This document shows positions 25,601 through 37,600 of a DNA stretch of 64,000 bases, piece after piece. How positions within the stretch are numbered: position 1 is the stretch's first letter; each line of letters begins with the position of its first letter. The translations under genes were made by a program, and so were the position numbers. The notes under the pieces were generated by a model that was given only the letters and a program-made list of their open reading frames with translations, was not told where the DNA came from and ran no database searches. The stretch covers positions 25,076,880 to 25,140,879 of the forward strand of contig NC_082603.1 of assembly GCF_030936135.1 (NCBI RefSeq), in the 5' to 3' direction. The DNA is from Gavia stellata (taxonomy: Eukaryota; Chordata; Aves; Gaviiformes; Gaviidae).

Positions 25601-28600
25601 ACAATGTCTGGAGCGTATGAAGTGATAATAACTAAATCAATACCTCCCACATTGATTGTCCAGGATCCCTACAGCGTGACGCACAGAGCGGTGCGGTAAT
25701 TTTCCAGCTAACTAGCACCCTGATCTACAGCCCTCCTATTGATTGGCCATTGTATCAGGCAGCCTCTGAGCGTTATTGCTTATACCTCTATTCAGCCTCC
25801 TTTTCTGATTCATTCGTTTATTACTGGACAGGTGCGATTATCTCAGAGACTTTCCGAAATTGGCCGATGGGGGTCAGCCATTTAGACTTCTATAAACAAG
25901 CCATTTTCTATCTCCTCTAGTTATTGCAGAGGCAAATTTTTCCCTTTCAAGCCTTGACTGTTATTGGGCTGGGACTGGGGATGATTTGGCCTTTGCTTGG
26001 ATCTGCCCAAGGATTCCACTTTTCCCTTTCCTTGCTGAGTCGCCTGCCCTTCAGAGGAGGACGGATAGCCCCATGGATAGTAATAGGAGAATTTAGCAAG
26101 GGTTGAGGTTCTGCTTGCCACTCACTTTGGGCAGGGGCCACACTCAATGCCTTTTAAAACTCCAGTGCCCTTATGCATACAGGAAGGAGAAATGGATTCC
26201 AGAAAGTCAAATTCAACTGCAGCCTTCATCCAGCATCAACTTATTGATGATGGGCAAGACTGGAAGGGAAACAATTTTCTCATCCAGCAATAATCTTCAA
26301 GCTATAAATAAATATTTCTGTTTCTTCCTTGAACAAAACTAACACCTTTCTAGACTTTCTTTGAAAACACTAACAACTCTTCCTTGAGGGTGAGAACCCA
26401 AACTGGGAGATTATAATAATTTATATCAATGAGTAGGAGCAAGTGGGTGTTTCACAGTGGTGAGCGCTGTCTCCTACAGAATCTCTTTCATTTTGCTCCA
26501 AAGAATATTTACTGATACAAAGACTTGAATCCACAGTGTCCCTGTCCCCAGGCAGTCCTCACCCGCTATCACGGGACGTGTGTTTCTTTGCCTTTTTTGC
26601 AGTTTTAAAATTGTTACCATTTCCTAGCAACTGTCATTTGCAATGAATCTCCTTCTGATTAAGGTCTCTCCTCAGTTAGCTCGTGCAGAGAGTGTCTGAT
26701 CTGTACAAAGGTAGGAGTGAAGTTGGAGGAGCTTTATAACAGTGGTACTTAACCATATGCACTCCTGCAGCTCCAGTTTCTTCTGAAGTGTCATAATTAG
26801 AAAAATCACTCAAGATCTTTTCGACTAGCTCTGTTTCCAGAGACTTGGGAAAAGCCAGCAGAAGCACCTCGTGGGAGATACCTCAGGTCCCTCCCTGTGT
26901 GCCAGCGACAAGTGACTAATGAACAAAGGAGCGAGTGCATGCGTGCAGCAGGAGTGCTGAGATTGCATCTCACTTTATTGGTTGTAGTAATTCCACTAGA
27001 CCCATGTTTTAGCCACCTGTTGATGAATCATCCTCTAAAAAGGTAGAACACATAGGTGTAATGGTGGGTTATGTATGTTGTGACTGATGCAGCTTTTGGT
27101 GGTGAGGTACTCTTCAGGTTCTTCTGAGCTGGAATCTGCTTGGACAGGCCTGAAATTCACTGACATACATGAAAATTGCTGGTTTGTTTTTTTCGCAGGA
27201 GTGAAAGCCTTAATGTCAATGCAATACTCTAAACCTTTTCTGGGGAATGCTTGAGGGCCCCTCCCTATGTCTGCACTGTGTAGAAATCGGATTTTGCAGC
27301 ACGCTAGAGTGACGCATCCTTGTCTGTAATGCTCCCTGCATCTCATTTGCTAAGCATTGCTGTCTGCCCTTGCTTTTAGGATGGCAATTTGCTTTTTTCA
27401 CCAGCATCGCAGAACCATGAAAATACACTTGCCTGCCCTCAGCACAGCGCCTCTCTGACAAAAGAGATAATGCTGCCCATCAAAAATGACCCTAGGAAAT
27501 GGGAATGCAGAGATTGTAAAGCTGCTTTTATAGCCACCCTGTTGGCACAGTGTCCATTGCTTTTGGTTTCCCCTTTTTTTCAGTATTAGAACCTAAAAAG
27601 CTAGGGGTTTCTTTAATATAAAAGCATTGTGTTGATCCTGCGTAATGAGCTGATTTTGTGTTTCACAAGGTGGATGGCCAGCACCTCCATTCTCTAAGGG
27701 GAAGAGCAGCTCCTGTTGCCCACAGAAAGTTATCTCACCAGCTTTAGAGGAACATACAGAACTTTGTCCAAAGCGCTTGGTCCTACGGACTCTCTTAAGG
27801 GAGACAAGAGAAGAGGCAGAAAACAAAAAACAAACAAAAAAATCTGTTCTTTAAATATCCGTGTCTTGAGGAAACTTGCTCTGTATGAAGTTGGCAACCC
27901 CAGCTCCATTGTGTTCTGTTGTGATGTGTTTGGAAGTGTTTAGTAGGACGCCTCAAAGAATTCACACTGGGCTTTTCAGGAATTCTTCTACACCCCAAGT
28001 TGGATATATTAGTTCGAATGTTGCTATTTCCTGTGCGGTACCTGTTGTGGGATCCTTTTTCCCCCAAACTTTAACAATCTTGTGTGCTCAGTGGCGCTCA
28101 CTCTCCATCATCTTTTGCAGAATTACAGAAGACTCTGCAGTGACAACATTTGAAGCGTTAAAGGCTCGTGTCCGTGAGTTAGAAAGGCAGCTTTCCCGTG
28201 GGGACCGCTATAAATGTCTCATTTGCATGGTGAGTAGCACTCCACTTGTGGTAATGAATCAGAAATGTCTTGGTATCTTTGCCGAGGAGGGAAGCTTTTC
28301 TCCTTTTTCGGGTGGAGTGGGGGAAGTCATCTTTGTCCCTGTACACCAATTAGCCTTCCAAATGAAGGTGCTAGGTCTTTTTAGCAATTGAAATTTCTGT
28401 ATGCATTACATTATTCCACTGGTATTTGTAGCTGTCCATCTGTATCAGGGGCAAGAAAGCCCCAACTTCTGAAGACTCTCAGCCTTCCTATAGAAAACCC
28501 ACAGATACCACCATCCCCTTCCTGCGTGTGCAGATTTACATACATAGGAGAGAGAAGAACCTGTGATCTGAGTCCCACAATATGATTTGAGAACAGGAAT

Positions 28601-31600
28601 GTTGTCTGGGCATTTAAAAGTTGTCAATGTCCTGCTTGCTCTGTAGTGACGCTGTGGCCTTCTTAAAGAAGGGCAGCAGCTCCCTCTGATGGTCTGAGCC
28701 TGCAAAGCTCTGCATTTCCTATTAGATGTTTATTCTGATGATAGCGAGAGAAAATTCTACTTGGCAAAGAGTTCCCTCTGCAACTTCAGCTTGATTCATG
28801 GTGCTCTTTCTCCCAGCTCACGTCTTGTAGGTATGGGGGTGCAGTCCCCATCTCTCATCCCACAGAAGGGACGGCAGCTTGCTGCTGGTGCCAGAGGTTT
28901 ATTAGCAATGGTAGAAAACACCCAAGAGGAGGCATGTCTGCTGAGATAGCAGCAGCATTCTTGGGATGTAGTTAAGCTGTTCCTGCAGAGCTAAGAGTTG
29001 TGATAAGGATTAATCTTACCCTGTCGCTAGTTTTTGTATGATCTGGTGACCTTTCTGATGGGAATAATGGCAGGTGGCCACAGCAACTTCAGATTCTCTT
29101 GTGATAACTGTGCTGAGCCAGGTCACCACTTCAGTGGATTATGGGCTTCCAACAGGAGTTCTGGGAAGCCAGAAAAATGGACTGCGGGAGACTTTCTGCC
29201 TCTACTATGCAAACATTACAAAAATGCAGACGTACATGTTACACAAGCTTATTTTTTTTTAATACAAAACACAAGGCAATGTTACCCACAAAGAAAGGTG
29301 TTGTGATGGGGTTGGGAGTGAAGAATCAGTAGATCCCTGCTGTGGAAATAACCTGTTTGCTTCTTCTCCTCAGGACTCCTACACAATGCCCCTGACTTCC
29401 ATTCAGTGCTGGCACGTGCACTGTGAAGAATGCTGGCTGCGGACTCTGGTGAGGCTCTTGGCTACTTTCCTGTAAACTTACAGACTTTTTCCTCTCTTCT
29501 GGGATGCTTTATTTAAATCACCATGGGGGAAGGTGGTTTTTGCTTTATTTTGAACAATCTGAGTGCTGTGCATGCAGACTTCCCAGCCCTTGCTGTTTAA
29601 CACCCCACTGTAGCTTTGACTTGAGTGAGTTTCGTTCGAGTTGTTGTGACCAAAGTGCAGTCCTGCCCCTTGCTTGCTCCTCTGCTGCTGTGGCGACAGC
29701 CATTACTCATGTAAAAGCTCTGTGCCAGGGACAACCTTGCCTTCCAGTAATTTCCTGTGGGGCATCCATGCAGAGAGGTAAAGCTGTGAGAATGGAGGCC
29801 AAATCCACTGAGATTCATGGGATGGGTAGCTTCTGAGAAACCTAATATTCCCCTGAAGCAAAGGGTATCATCTTCAGGATAGATGATACGGAAGGGAGCT
29901 TTTAGGAATATGAATCTGTATTTTTCAGATTATTTGAAATAGCACTGTGCAGTTTTCAAGCGTATGCCGTTCTGTTTGGAAGATTGGGGACTACCTTAAA
30001 CATTGAACTAGCTGATTTTCAAGCTTTCATTTTGCTCAGGTTGCGGGGTGGAAAATAGTCAGTTGTGCTTTCTAGTTCTCCTGTTAGCAAGATGATACAG
30101 TGCTGGGTTGCAAAAAATGTGAGGGAATGCCACTCCTAAAAACTGTTGCTGTAAGGCATTACAAAATCTACTTTATAGAACACGTTGTGCGCTTGGAATT
30201 ACGATTAAGCCAATCATGCTCCTTTAAATCCTGCCTTTTAAAAGTCTTGTCCAAGAAAAGTTACCAGGACGGTGAAGTGCCTGTGGGCTTGAGTACTAAT
30301 AGCAACTCAATAACTTGGCTATCCCTTGGGCTGTATTTTATAGCGCTTCAGCTATACCCTGTCACTATTTAGATTATACAAGCTTTTGTAAACATTTTAG
30401 CAGCGTGTTATAAAAGACACATATGCGGGTATGTAGCTGTGAGGTGTTTGGATGAATGTGTGCTCTGTCACCTTTGCTAAGTGAAGAGTAATCTTGTCCT
30501 TCAGCGGTGCTACAAGCAGACGATAAAACACTAATTTCTTTTTCACTTTCTTTACTCTGAAGTCTTTGTCCTCTCCTCTTCCCAGCAGCCTCAGGTCATA
30601 TTCTAAATCTGTGGCACTGATTTCAGGCTGTTCTTAGGTTTAGCAGCAACTTAGTTCAACTTCAGTCAGGCCGCTTTGTTTCATGTGCAGCAGTCACGTC
30701 TGCTCATGAGAACTGGGAAACCCCACTCCAGGTGCTCAGGGGCTAGCATTTGCCCTTGCAGAGGGGGACTCATCTCCCCCCTAGGTATCTGTGAGGAAAG
30801 TGGGGATGGAGCTGGCTGTGTGCTATCCGCACATGGCTCTTCTGCCGGCCAGGCAGGCGGGATGGGAATAGTCCAGCAAGACATCGTATTAGGACTTGAC
30901 ACTTGCATAGGGGAAGCAATTAATAAGTGGCTACTCATGTGTTCCCCAGTCCTAGCCTCTCCCTGCAGCCCCCAATTTATTAAACCAGACCTTTTCACAA
31001 GGCATACTTGCACTCCCTCTCCCGTCTCAAAAAAAATCTCCCAGCCTGTGTTCGCATGTTTCTAATGTAACCATTAAAATGTAGCCCGAAGACAGCAATA
31101 AAAACCCTGGAACGCCTTGGTGCTTTTGTGTCTTGATCAAAGTCAATGTGTGTAATCTCGTTAAGACTGCCCTCCTTCCCCCCTCCTTTTTTATGAATTT
31201 AATGGCATACAGCAGCTGGGCTCAGTGTTTAATGCTCACCAACCTGCATTGTTCTAATTAAGGTATCTCCTTTTATTTCGGGCACAAAAGAGACTCTTGT
31301 TTTTTTTAACAAGCGAGGAGCTGTGGGATAGTGTGTGTAATAATCGCTGCTGTTACCTTTCCCTGGGTATAAAGCTGGCTCCCCAGTGGGGGCGGGAGGA
31401 GGGAGCCTGCGCGTGCAGCACACATGGAAAGACTTGGCTGGCTGGGGGAGAGGGGCAACATTTTTCTTCTGTTGTGCAATAAACAATTTGTTGGAGTTAA
31501 TAGGAGTTGGGGCGGGCGGGTTGTATCGGGCTTCCGGCCCCTTTTGAACATTCTGGAGATCTGCCATCCCTGCTGGTGAAAAAGTCCCCTTTCTCCTGTG

Positions 31601-34600
31601 CGCCTGTGGTTTATATGCCCAGCCAAGATCTAATATTAAATTAGAGTGTGAGTGTGTTTGTGAGAGAGAGAGGGAGGACCGTGTATTGAACAACGCCTTG
31701 GAGTGCCTGGGAGCACTTCTAAATCTGTGCAAGGTATTGAAGACAGGGTGAAATTTGATGCTTACATCTGTCTATGGACCAGAGGAGGTGAACTGGTTTT
31801 TAAAAGGTTTAAGGTTTAAACATTTTCTAGGATATGATGCTACAATGATCTGAGCATCTCACTTCGGCAGTGTCTAGGGCACTGATGAGGATTGGATCTT
31901 TAAAGCGCTTAGGCTTTCTGAAAATAATTATTTTTTTTATTTTTGGCTCTTGATGTCCAATTACAAATTGTAACTGTTCCATTGCTAAGGGACAGGGGGA
32001 GACATTTTTAACCACCAACTCTACAAGTGGCTGCTGGACTGTCTAGCTTAGGTACCATTATACTAGAGCTCAAGGCATCAAACCAGCTCCAGGTTCTGGG
32101 GATGAAATATCCACCAGGCAGACTCCGTCTCTATCTTCTGTTGCTGTGTTGGATTAACATGAAGGAAAGGCTGGGGTTGCAGAAAGGTACACTGGAGATG
32201 GCTTAAGAGAACCGAGATCATGGTGCTTGCTGAGTTAGCCAGTGCCAACAGAAGCTGCTTGGTTAGATGGTCCTCCTCATGGTGGCAATGGAGAAAGGGA
32301 GGAACCATCAATTTACTCAGCATCAGGACATGGTGAGTTGAGTGGTTTTCTCTCCTTCCACTTGCTATGTGAGCAGAACCGGTCTGCCTGAGGGCTGTGG
32401 TCCAGGGGACACAGGCTAAAGGTGTTCTGTATGCTGCATACACTGTGGGCAGCTCTGTCGTTGTGGGCACAACAGGAATGGAGACAGGAAGAGGGATACA
32501 AGAACACGTTGCCTGATGCCATCTGATCGTGCCTGCATTCCCAGGAAATCATATTACATGTTTTGTCAGCTGGGTTTTTCTGCTGGTTTTGTATTCCTGT
32601 GTCAAACCACGCCAATGTGCTTGCTACTCCCTACTTGCTGATTGTCTGGGGCATTCAACAGAGTGACATTTTTCATTCATCCATCCTACATGCAGAGGGC
32701 TAGTTGATATATTCAAGTTAGGCAGAAACTGGGACACTAGCCTGGAGTGACTTCCCTGTGATCCCTTTTGGAAAGTCCTGAAAACACGTGCAGGTTCTTC
32801 AAAGACAGGAGAGGAAATGGTGTTGCAGGAGGGAGGCTTAGCCTGGGCAGCAGAAGGTGGGGTTCATTTCCCTGAACATCAACCGTCCTCACGGAGCGTG
32901 TCTGTCCTCAGCTAATTGTTGGACTGCAGCCCTGAGTCACTGGGTGACAGGGGATGAATCTCCCCCTGGAAGAGGTTTGTCTGCCCCTTCTCTGGCTTCC
33001 CCCATTAACTGAGAGGGACCCTACAGCTACTAGTGGGTGAGATTCCTATTTTCCTTCTCCTGGGAAGGTGCTCTGACAGTAGAGATTGGCAATCTGCTGC
33101 AGTGCTTTACTGGGGAGGTTTGGAGCCTCCATCCTTGGAAGTTTGTGAGAACAGTTTTGATGCGTGTCCATCAGCAGTAATTCAGGTTGAGATGATCTTT
33201 CCAGGGGAATGGGTCAGTGGGTTCTTGATGTCCTTCTGAGCTGTAGTTCTGTGATTTCCCAAACCCTGGTATCTTTCCTTACGAAGTAAATGGAGTTAAA
33301 AGTTAAGTCAGGCTGTTGTTTGCCATGATGAAGCTGTTGGTGGGTGCAGGCGTGCAGGGGCTGAAAGAGGGCAGGTTTATTTGAGCAGGTGCAGTTTGAT
33401 GAGTTTCCCCCATCACCTGTACAGCCAGATACAGCATGTCCTATGTGTATTTGCTGACCCCAGGCTTGTGCTTGCCTGTCTTGGGCTTATCTGAAAATGA
33501 CAACTGCAAGAGCAGGAAAAAATCACTTCTAAAAAGCATTCTTCATCGCAGAATATGCTTCCAGGGGATCCATCGATAGATATGTATGCTCTGCAGTTGA
33601 TACGTTTATATCTTTGCTAGATTACAGTACTACGTTCTTAGCCTTGTCGCTTTTTCTAGCCTATAATACTGTATATCCCATGCGGGCTAGAGTGTTTTTG
33701 TAAGAAACAGTGCAGATACAGAGCAATCCTTCTGGGTTATTTCTTAGTGCTTCCAGCAACATAGGGACCTCCTGAGTCAGCAGCTGCATGGAGGATGCTG
33801 CACTTGATCCTTCATGGTGTTCCTATCTGCCGTGAGGTTGTCCAGTTATTTATTAACATACTTTAGTTTTGGCCTCCAACAACCTGTGGCGGTGAGCTCC
33901 ACCCTTTGAGGAGGTGCTGTGAAAAAGGTTGCTCTCCTGATTGCTTTAACCCCATTACCTGGCAACTGGAGGTACCCCACAATGGCAGTGGTGAACAGCT
34001 GCTTCTCTGGGAATTAGCATTTGCAGAGGAGAAGCTGCCACTTCATGTGCAGGCGTGGGTGGGAGAGGGGCTGTCACCTTTTTGAGAACTGGATCTTGGA
34101 GGTCAATTCCTCTCCTGACAGAAGCTGACTCTTGGTTTGGGTCCCTCCTGTCATCTCTCTGCCTTGGTTTTCCTTCCTATAAAATAGGCAAGCTTTGAGC
34201 CCAGGTTTGATGGTGGCACTGTGTAGGCAACATTGCTCTGTGTTTGTGTGTGTGTCTCTTTATTCTCTGTGCCTGGTAGCATATTCTTCTTAGAAATTGC
34301 CCATTTTTAGACCCACAGGACAGCAGGAAGTGCCTAAATCCTTCCTTTGGAGTTTTCTTGCTTTAGCCAATTTATAGCAGACGTCACACCATTTTTTTTT
34401 TAAGAGGCAACTTTAAGACAAAATACTCCAATCCTTCCTGGCACCATGTGAGCCCTAACGACTTCTCAACATCCCAGCTCTCGTTAATGTATTTTTCAAA
34501 CTACTACCCCAAGTGATTAGCCTGTATTGTGGATCAATCACTTGCCAAATTTTAATTAAGAAAGGAGGAGAAAAAATAAACTCCATCCCCTTTTCTTTGC

Positions 34601-37600
34601 TTTGTAACAGCCCTGGAGCAAACTTCTTGCAGCAGAGTTTTATAAACCCCTCAAAACTGGGGTTTATAATGGAAAAGCTGAGGTGGCCTTTACTCTCACA
34701 CACGCAGCTATAACACATCAAGGCTTTTCCATGAAGCTATGATGAAAGGAGCAGAAGGACCTGGAAAAAAAAGAAAGAAAGAAATGGCCGACAGGTGGGA
34801 CTTATTATTCCACAGCATTTTTATTTCAAGGGAAAAGTTTAGTAACCCCAGCTGGCAGGTGAGCAGTGGGGGAGCAAAGGCTTTTTCATTGTGCCTTTGC
34901 CAGCATGTGTGTGTGTACAAGCCTATATGCCTCTCTAGAAGAGAGGAGAGCTTAAATGCTAGTGCCAACAAATGTTGTACACCTACACGGAAGAGTCAGA
35001 TGTAAGGAACAAGGTTCTAAGCAATTTCAATCTAAAAAGAAAAAATCAGGACTTAGTTCTGAATTTAACACACATGCTTCCGTGTGCAGAGGATGACAGT
35101 TTTATTTAAAACAAAAAGAAAAGAAAAAAGAAAAAGGCTTCCCCAAGGGTCCAAAGTCATTATTTTTGCTTGAACTGTTTAATAACAAGCAGAAGTACTA
35201 GGGAGACCCAGAGACCTGAGCCCGGCGTGCCACGTGCAGTCAGCCTGTGCAGCGTTCAGGCCAGACTGCTGAAGGTCTCTAGGATGCTGTTGTTCCCTCC
35301 AGTGTACCCAGGCTTCAGAGCTCAAGTTGAGCTGCCCTTCCCATGTGCAGGTTAAGCAACACCAACCACTGCCCTAAATCAATCTTTGATCATGTGGCTT
35401 TTGCAGAAAATGGGTCAAGCTACATGTGGTTGGATTCTGCCTTCTGGCGTGGTTGAAAACTTGGCCCTGGCTGCCCATGTGCAGCTCTCAGCCTTAGGTG
35501 GGGAGAGTGGATTCCCCTAAAGCCATCAGCATGTGGTACAGAAAGCAGATCTCCGAGACAGAGATCCTGAGGTCTGGCAGGATAAATCCACCCATCTTCC
35601 CTTTCCCTGTCGTGTGAAAGAATTGCATACCTGACCTTGCTGTGCCATGGAAGAGAGGAGCAAAACTGCAGTCAGTTTAATCAGGCTTGTTCTGCCATCC
35701 TGTGGGCTGAATGCAGAGGGCTTGTGCTTATAGCGAGCATCTACGCAGCCTTTGGGCACAGTGGTTTTCCAGGAATCTGTCCTTCTGAAATTACCCGCAC
35801 TGAGCTGTCTAGTCTGTGTTAGCAAGGATGCCCTCACTATGGGTCATACACATCTGCTTGCAGCTGTCTCAGTCCACCTCCAAATCCCAGAACGGAGCAC
35901 GAGATGCAAGACAGTGAGATGGCAGCAGCCGAGATTCGCTTTTAGCAAAAATAAACTCAAGGGGGTTCAATGCTCCTCCCCACCCACCTACAGCCAAACA
36001 TCTGCAACTTAAGCAGAGCTAAAGGAAAATAACTGCTGAAGCGCTTTTCGGCTTTGCGTAGGAGCACTGAGGAATAGGGGGGGCATGGGTTTAGGTGGCA
36101 GCAAGCGCTTCCCTTTATCCTTTGCTCCAGACTGAAGGGTCAGGAAACTGGTCCTTGCAGAAGGTACCTCTCCCTGGTGCATTGTCCAGAGAGGCAGAAG
36201 CCCCAGCTACTTGGTTGGATGCTTTGCTGCCTCTTGCCAGTAAGCTGTGCTTGGGAAGGAGAGCATGGACACAGATGTAGTCACATCTGGAATGCCTTAA
36301 AAGTCCCCATGCACACTTACTTCTGCTTGTCAGGGCACACAGGAAAGCTCAAACGGGCAGCTGCCAACTGCTGCCCCTTTGACAACATGCTGTGAATTAA
36401 TTCCTCAGCACCTTCCTGCCTGGAACTTCCCCTGGAACCCTCCAGCTACAAAGATGATGCCAAGAGGCCAACTAGATGCAACAGGCGCCCCTGAGGACTG
36501 GGGAACTGCATGGCAGTGCAGGCCTGAGCAGGGACTCAATTGAAAGAGGCTGTTTTGTGGCATTTACATCCATTTTAGTGAGCCCCACCTTGACAGTGCT
36601 GCTATGTAGTCCAGTCCACAAATGGCTTTAAAGGTGGCAGAAGGGGCAGATGTTTAGATTTTTCTCTCCTACCTGTTGTAGCTGCTGCAGGAAGTTTTTA
36701 CTGGGACATGCAGGGTTAGAACTTGCCCTTTTCTAATGCTGGAGATCCAAAGCTCTGGTCTTGAGCACGAGCAAAGGGGTGTGTTACATAAACAGGCTCT
36801 GTTAAAGTCCAGTGCAGTCCGTCTTCAATTTCATCAGGGTTTTAAGCCTTTCCTTCCAGTTGTGGTTTGTGCTTGGTCTTCCCAGAATCCAGCATGCCAA
36901 GTCCACTCTGTGAAGACCGGTGCATGGGGCTGCCTGATGCATTGCACAGGCACAGTGAGCTGGTCCCTGCCCCAGAACACTGAAAATCTGAACAGACACA
37001 GTAGTTAGAGAGGGGATAAGATAAGTCACAGACAGCTAGAAGGCATCAGCACCAGAGCTAGGTGCACCATCCAGACCACCAGTGGTCTGTCCCACTGCCC
37101 ATCTGTCACTCACCCTGAGAGTGATGTCCAAAGTGTCTGTTAAGGGTTTCATTCAACTCTAGTTCAACAGGACTTTGTGTGTGGCTGTTTTAGATCTCAG
37201 GTGCAAGTGCCCACGGTTCCCACGTGTGTCACGGCAGCAGCCCAGCTGCTAGCAGCAAGGGATATCAAATGGTAGGCTGGTGGCTCAGAAGTCCAAAGCT
37301 CGGGGAACAGTGAGCATGCAAAGTCCATGTCTGCCAGGAATAATGTGCATTGGGAGCAGGGAGGGGGCTGGTTCGAGGCTGGTCTGCAGGGGCTTTTTGG
37401 TAGTACTCAATACTGCAGAGCAAACATGACTTGCACCTCTTTGGAGCTGCATCCTTGTAAATTACTTGCAGCCGTGTAAATTTTCTGTACCTGGGACTCT
37501 CTCCTCCAGATTCTCCTTAGTCCAGAGAGCTTCCAGGGGAAGCCCCTGTCCTGTCTCTGCAGGTGTTGTCACAGAGGAGAGAGGACCTTTTCTAAGGATG

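Larger units (their letters stand above)
12762..28120 (+). other. RNF220: Large RNF220 intron (15.4 kb) with candidate regulatory DNA
   Basis: Begins gtgagt and ends cttttgcag. No exon was found. It contains a Z-DNA-type tract (14,680-14,708), a 116-bp tandem duplication (15,741-15,980), an inverted repeat pair (19,477-19,670 and 21,317-21,514), a 9-bp-stem hairpin (21,639-21,664), and blocks around 16,540-17,110, 23,860-24,060 and 25,585-25,900 that look like conserved regulatory DNA. Confidence 0.8.
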
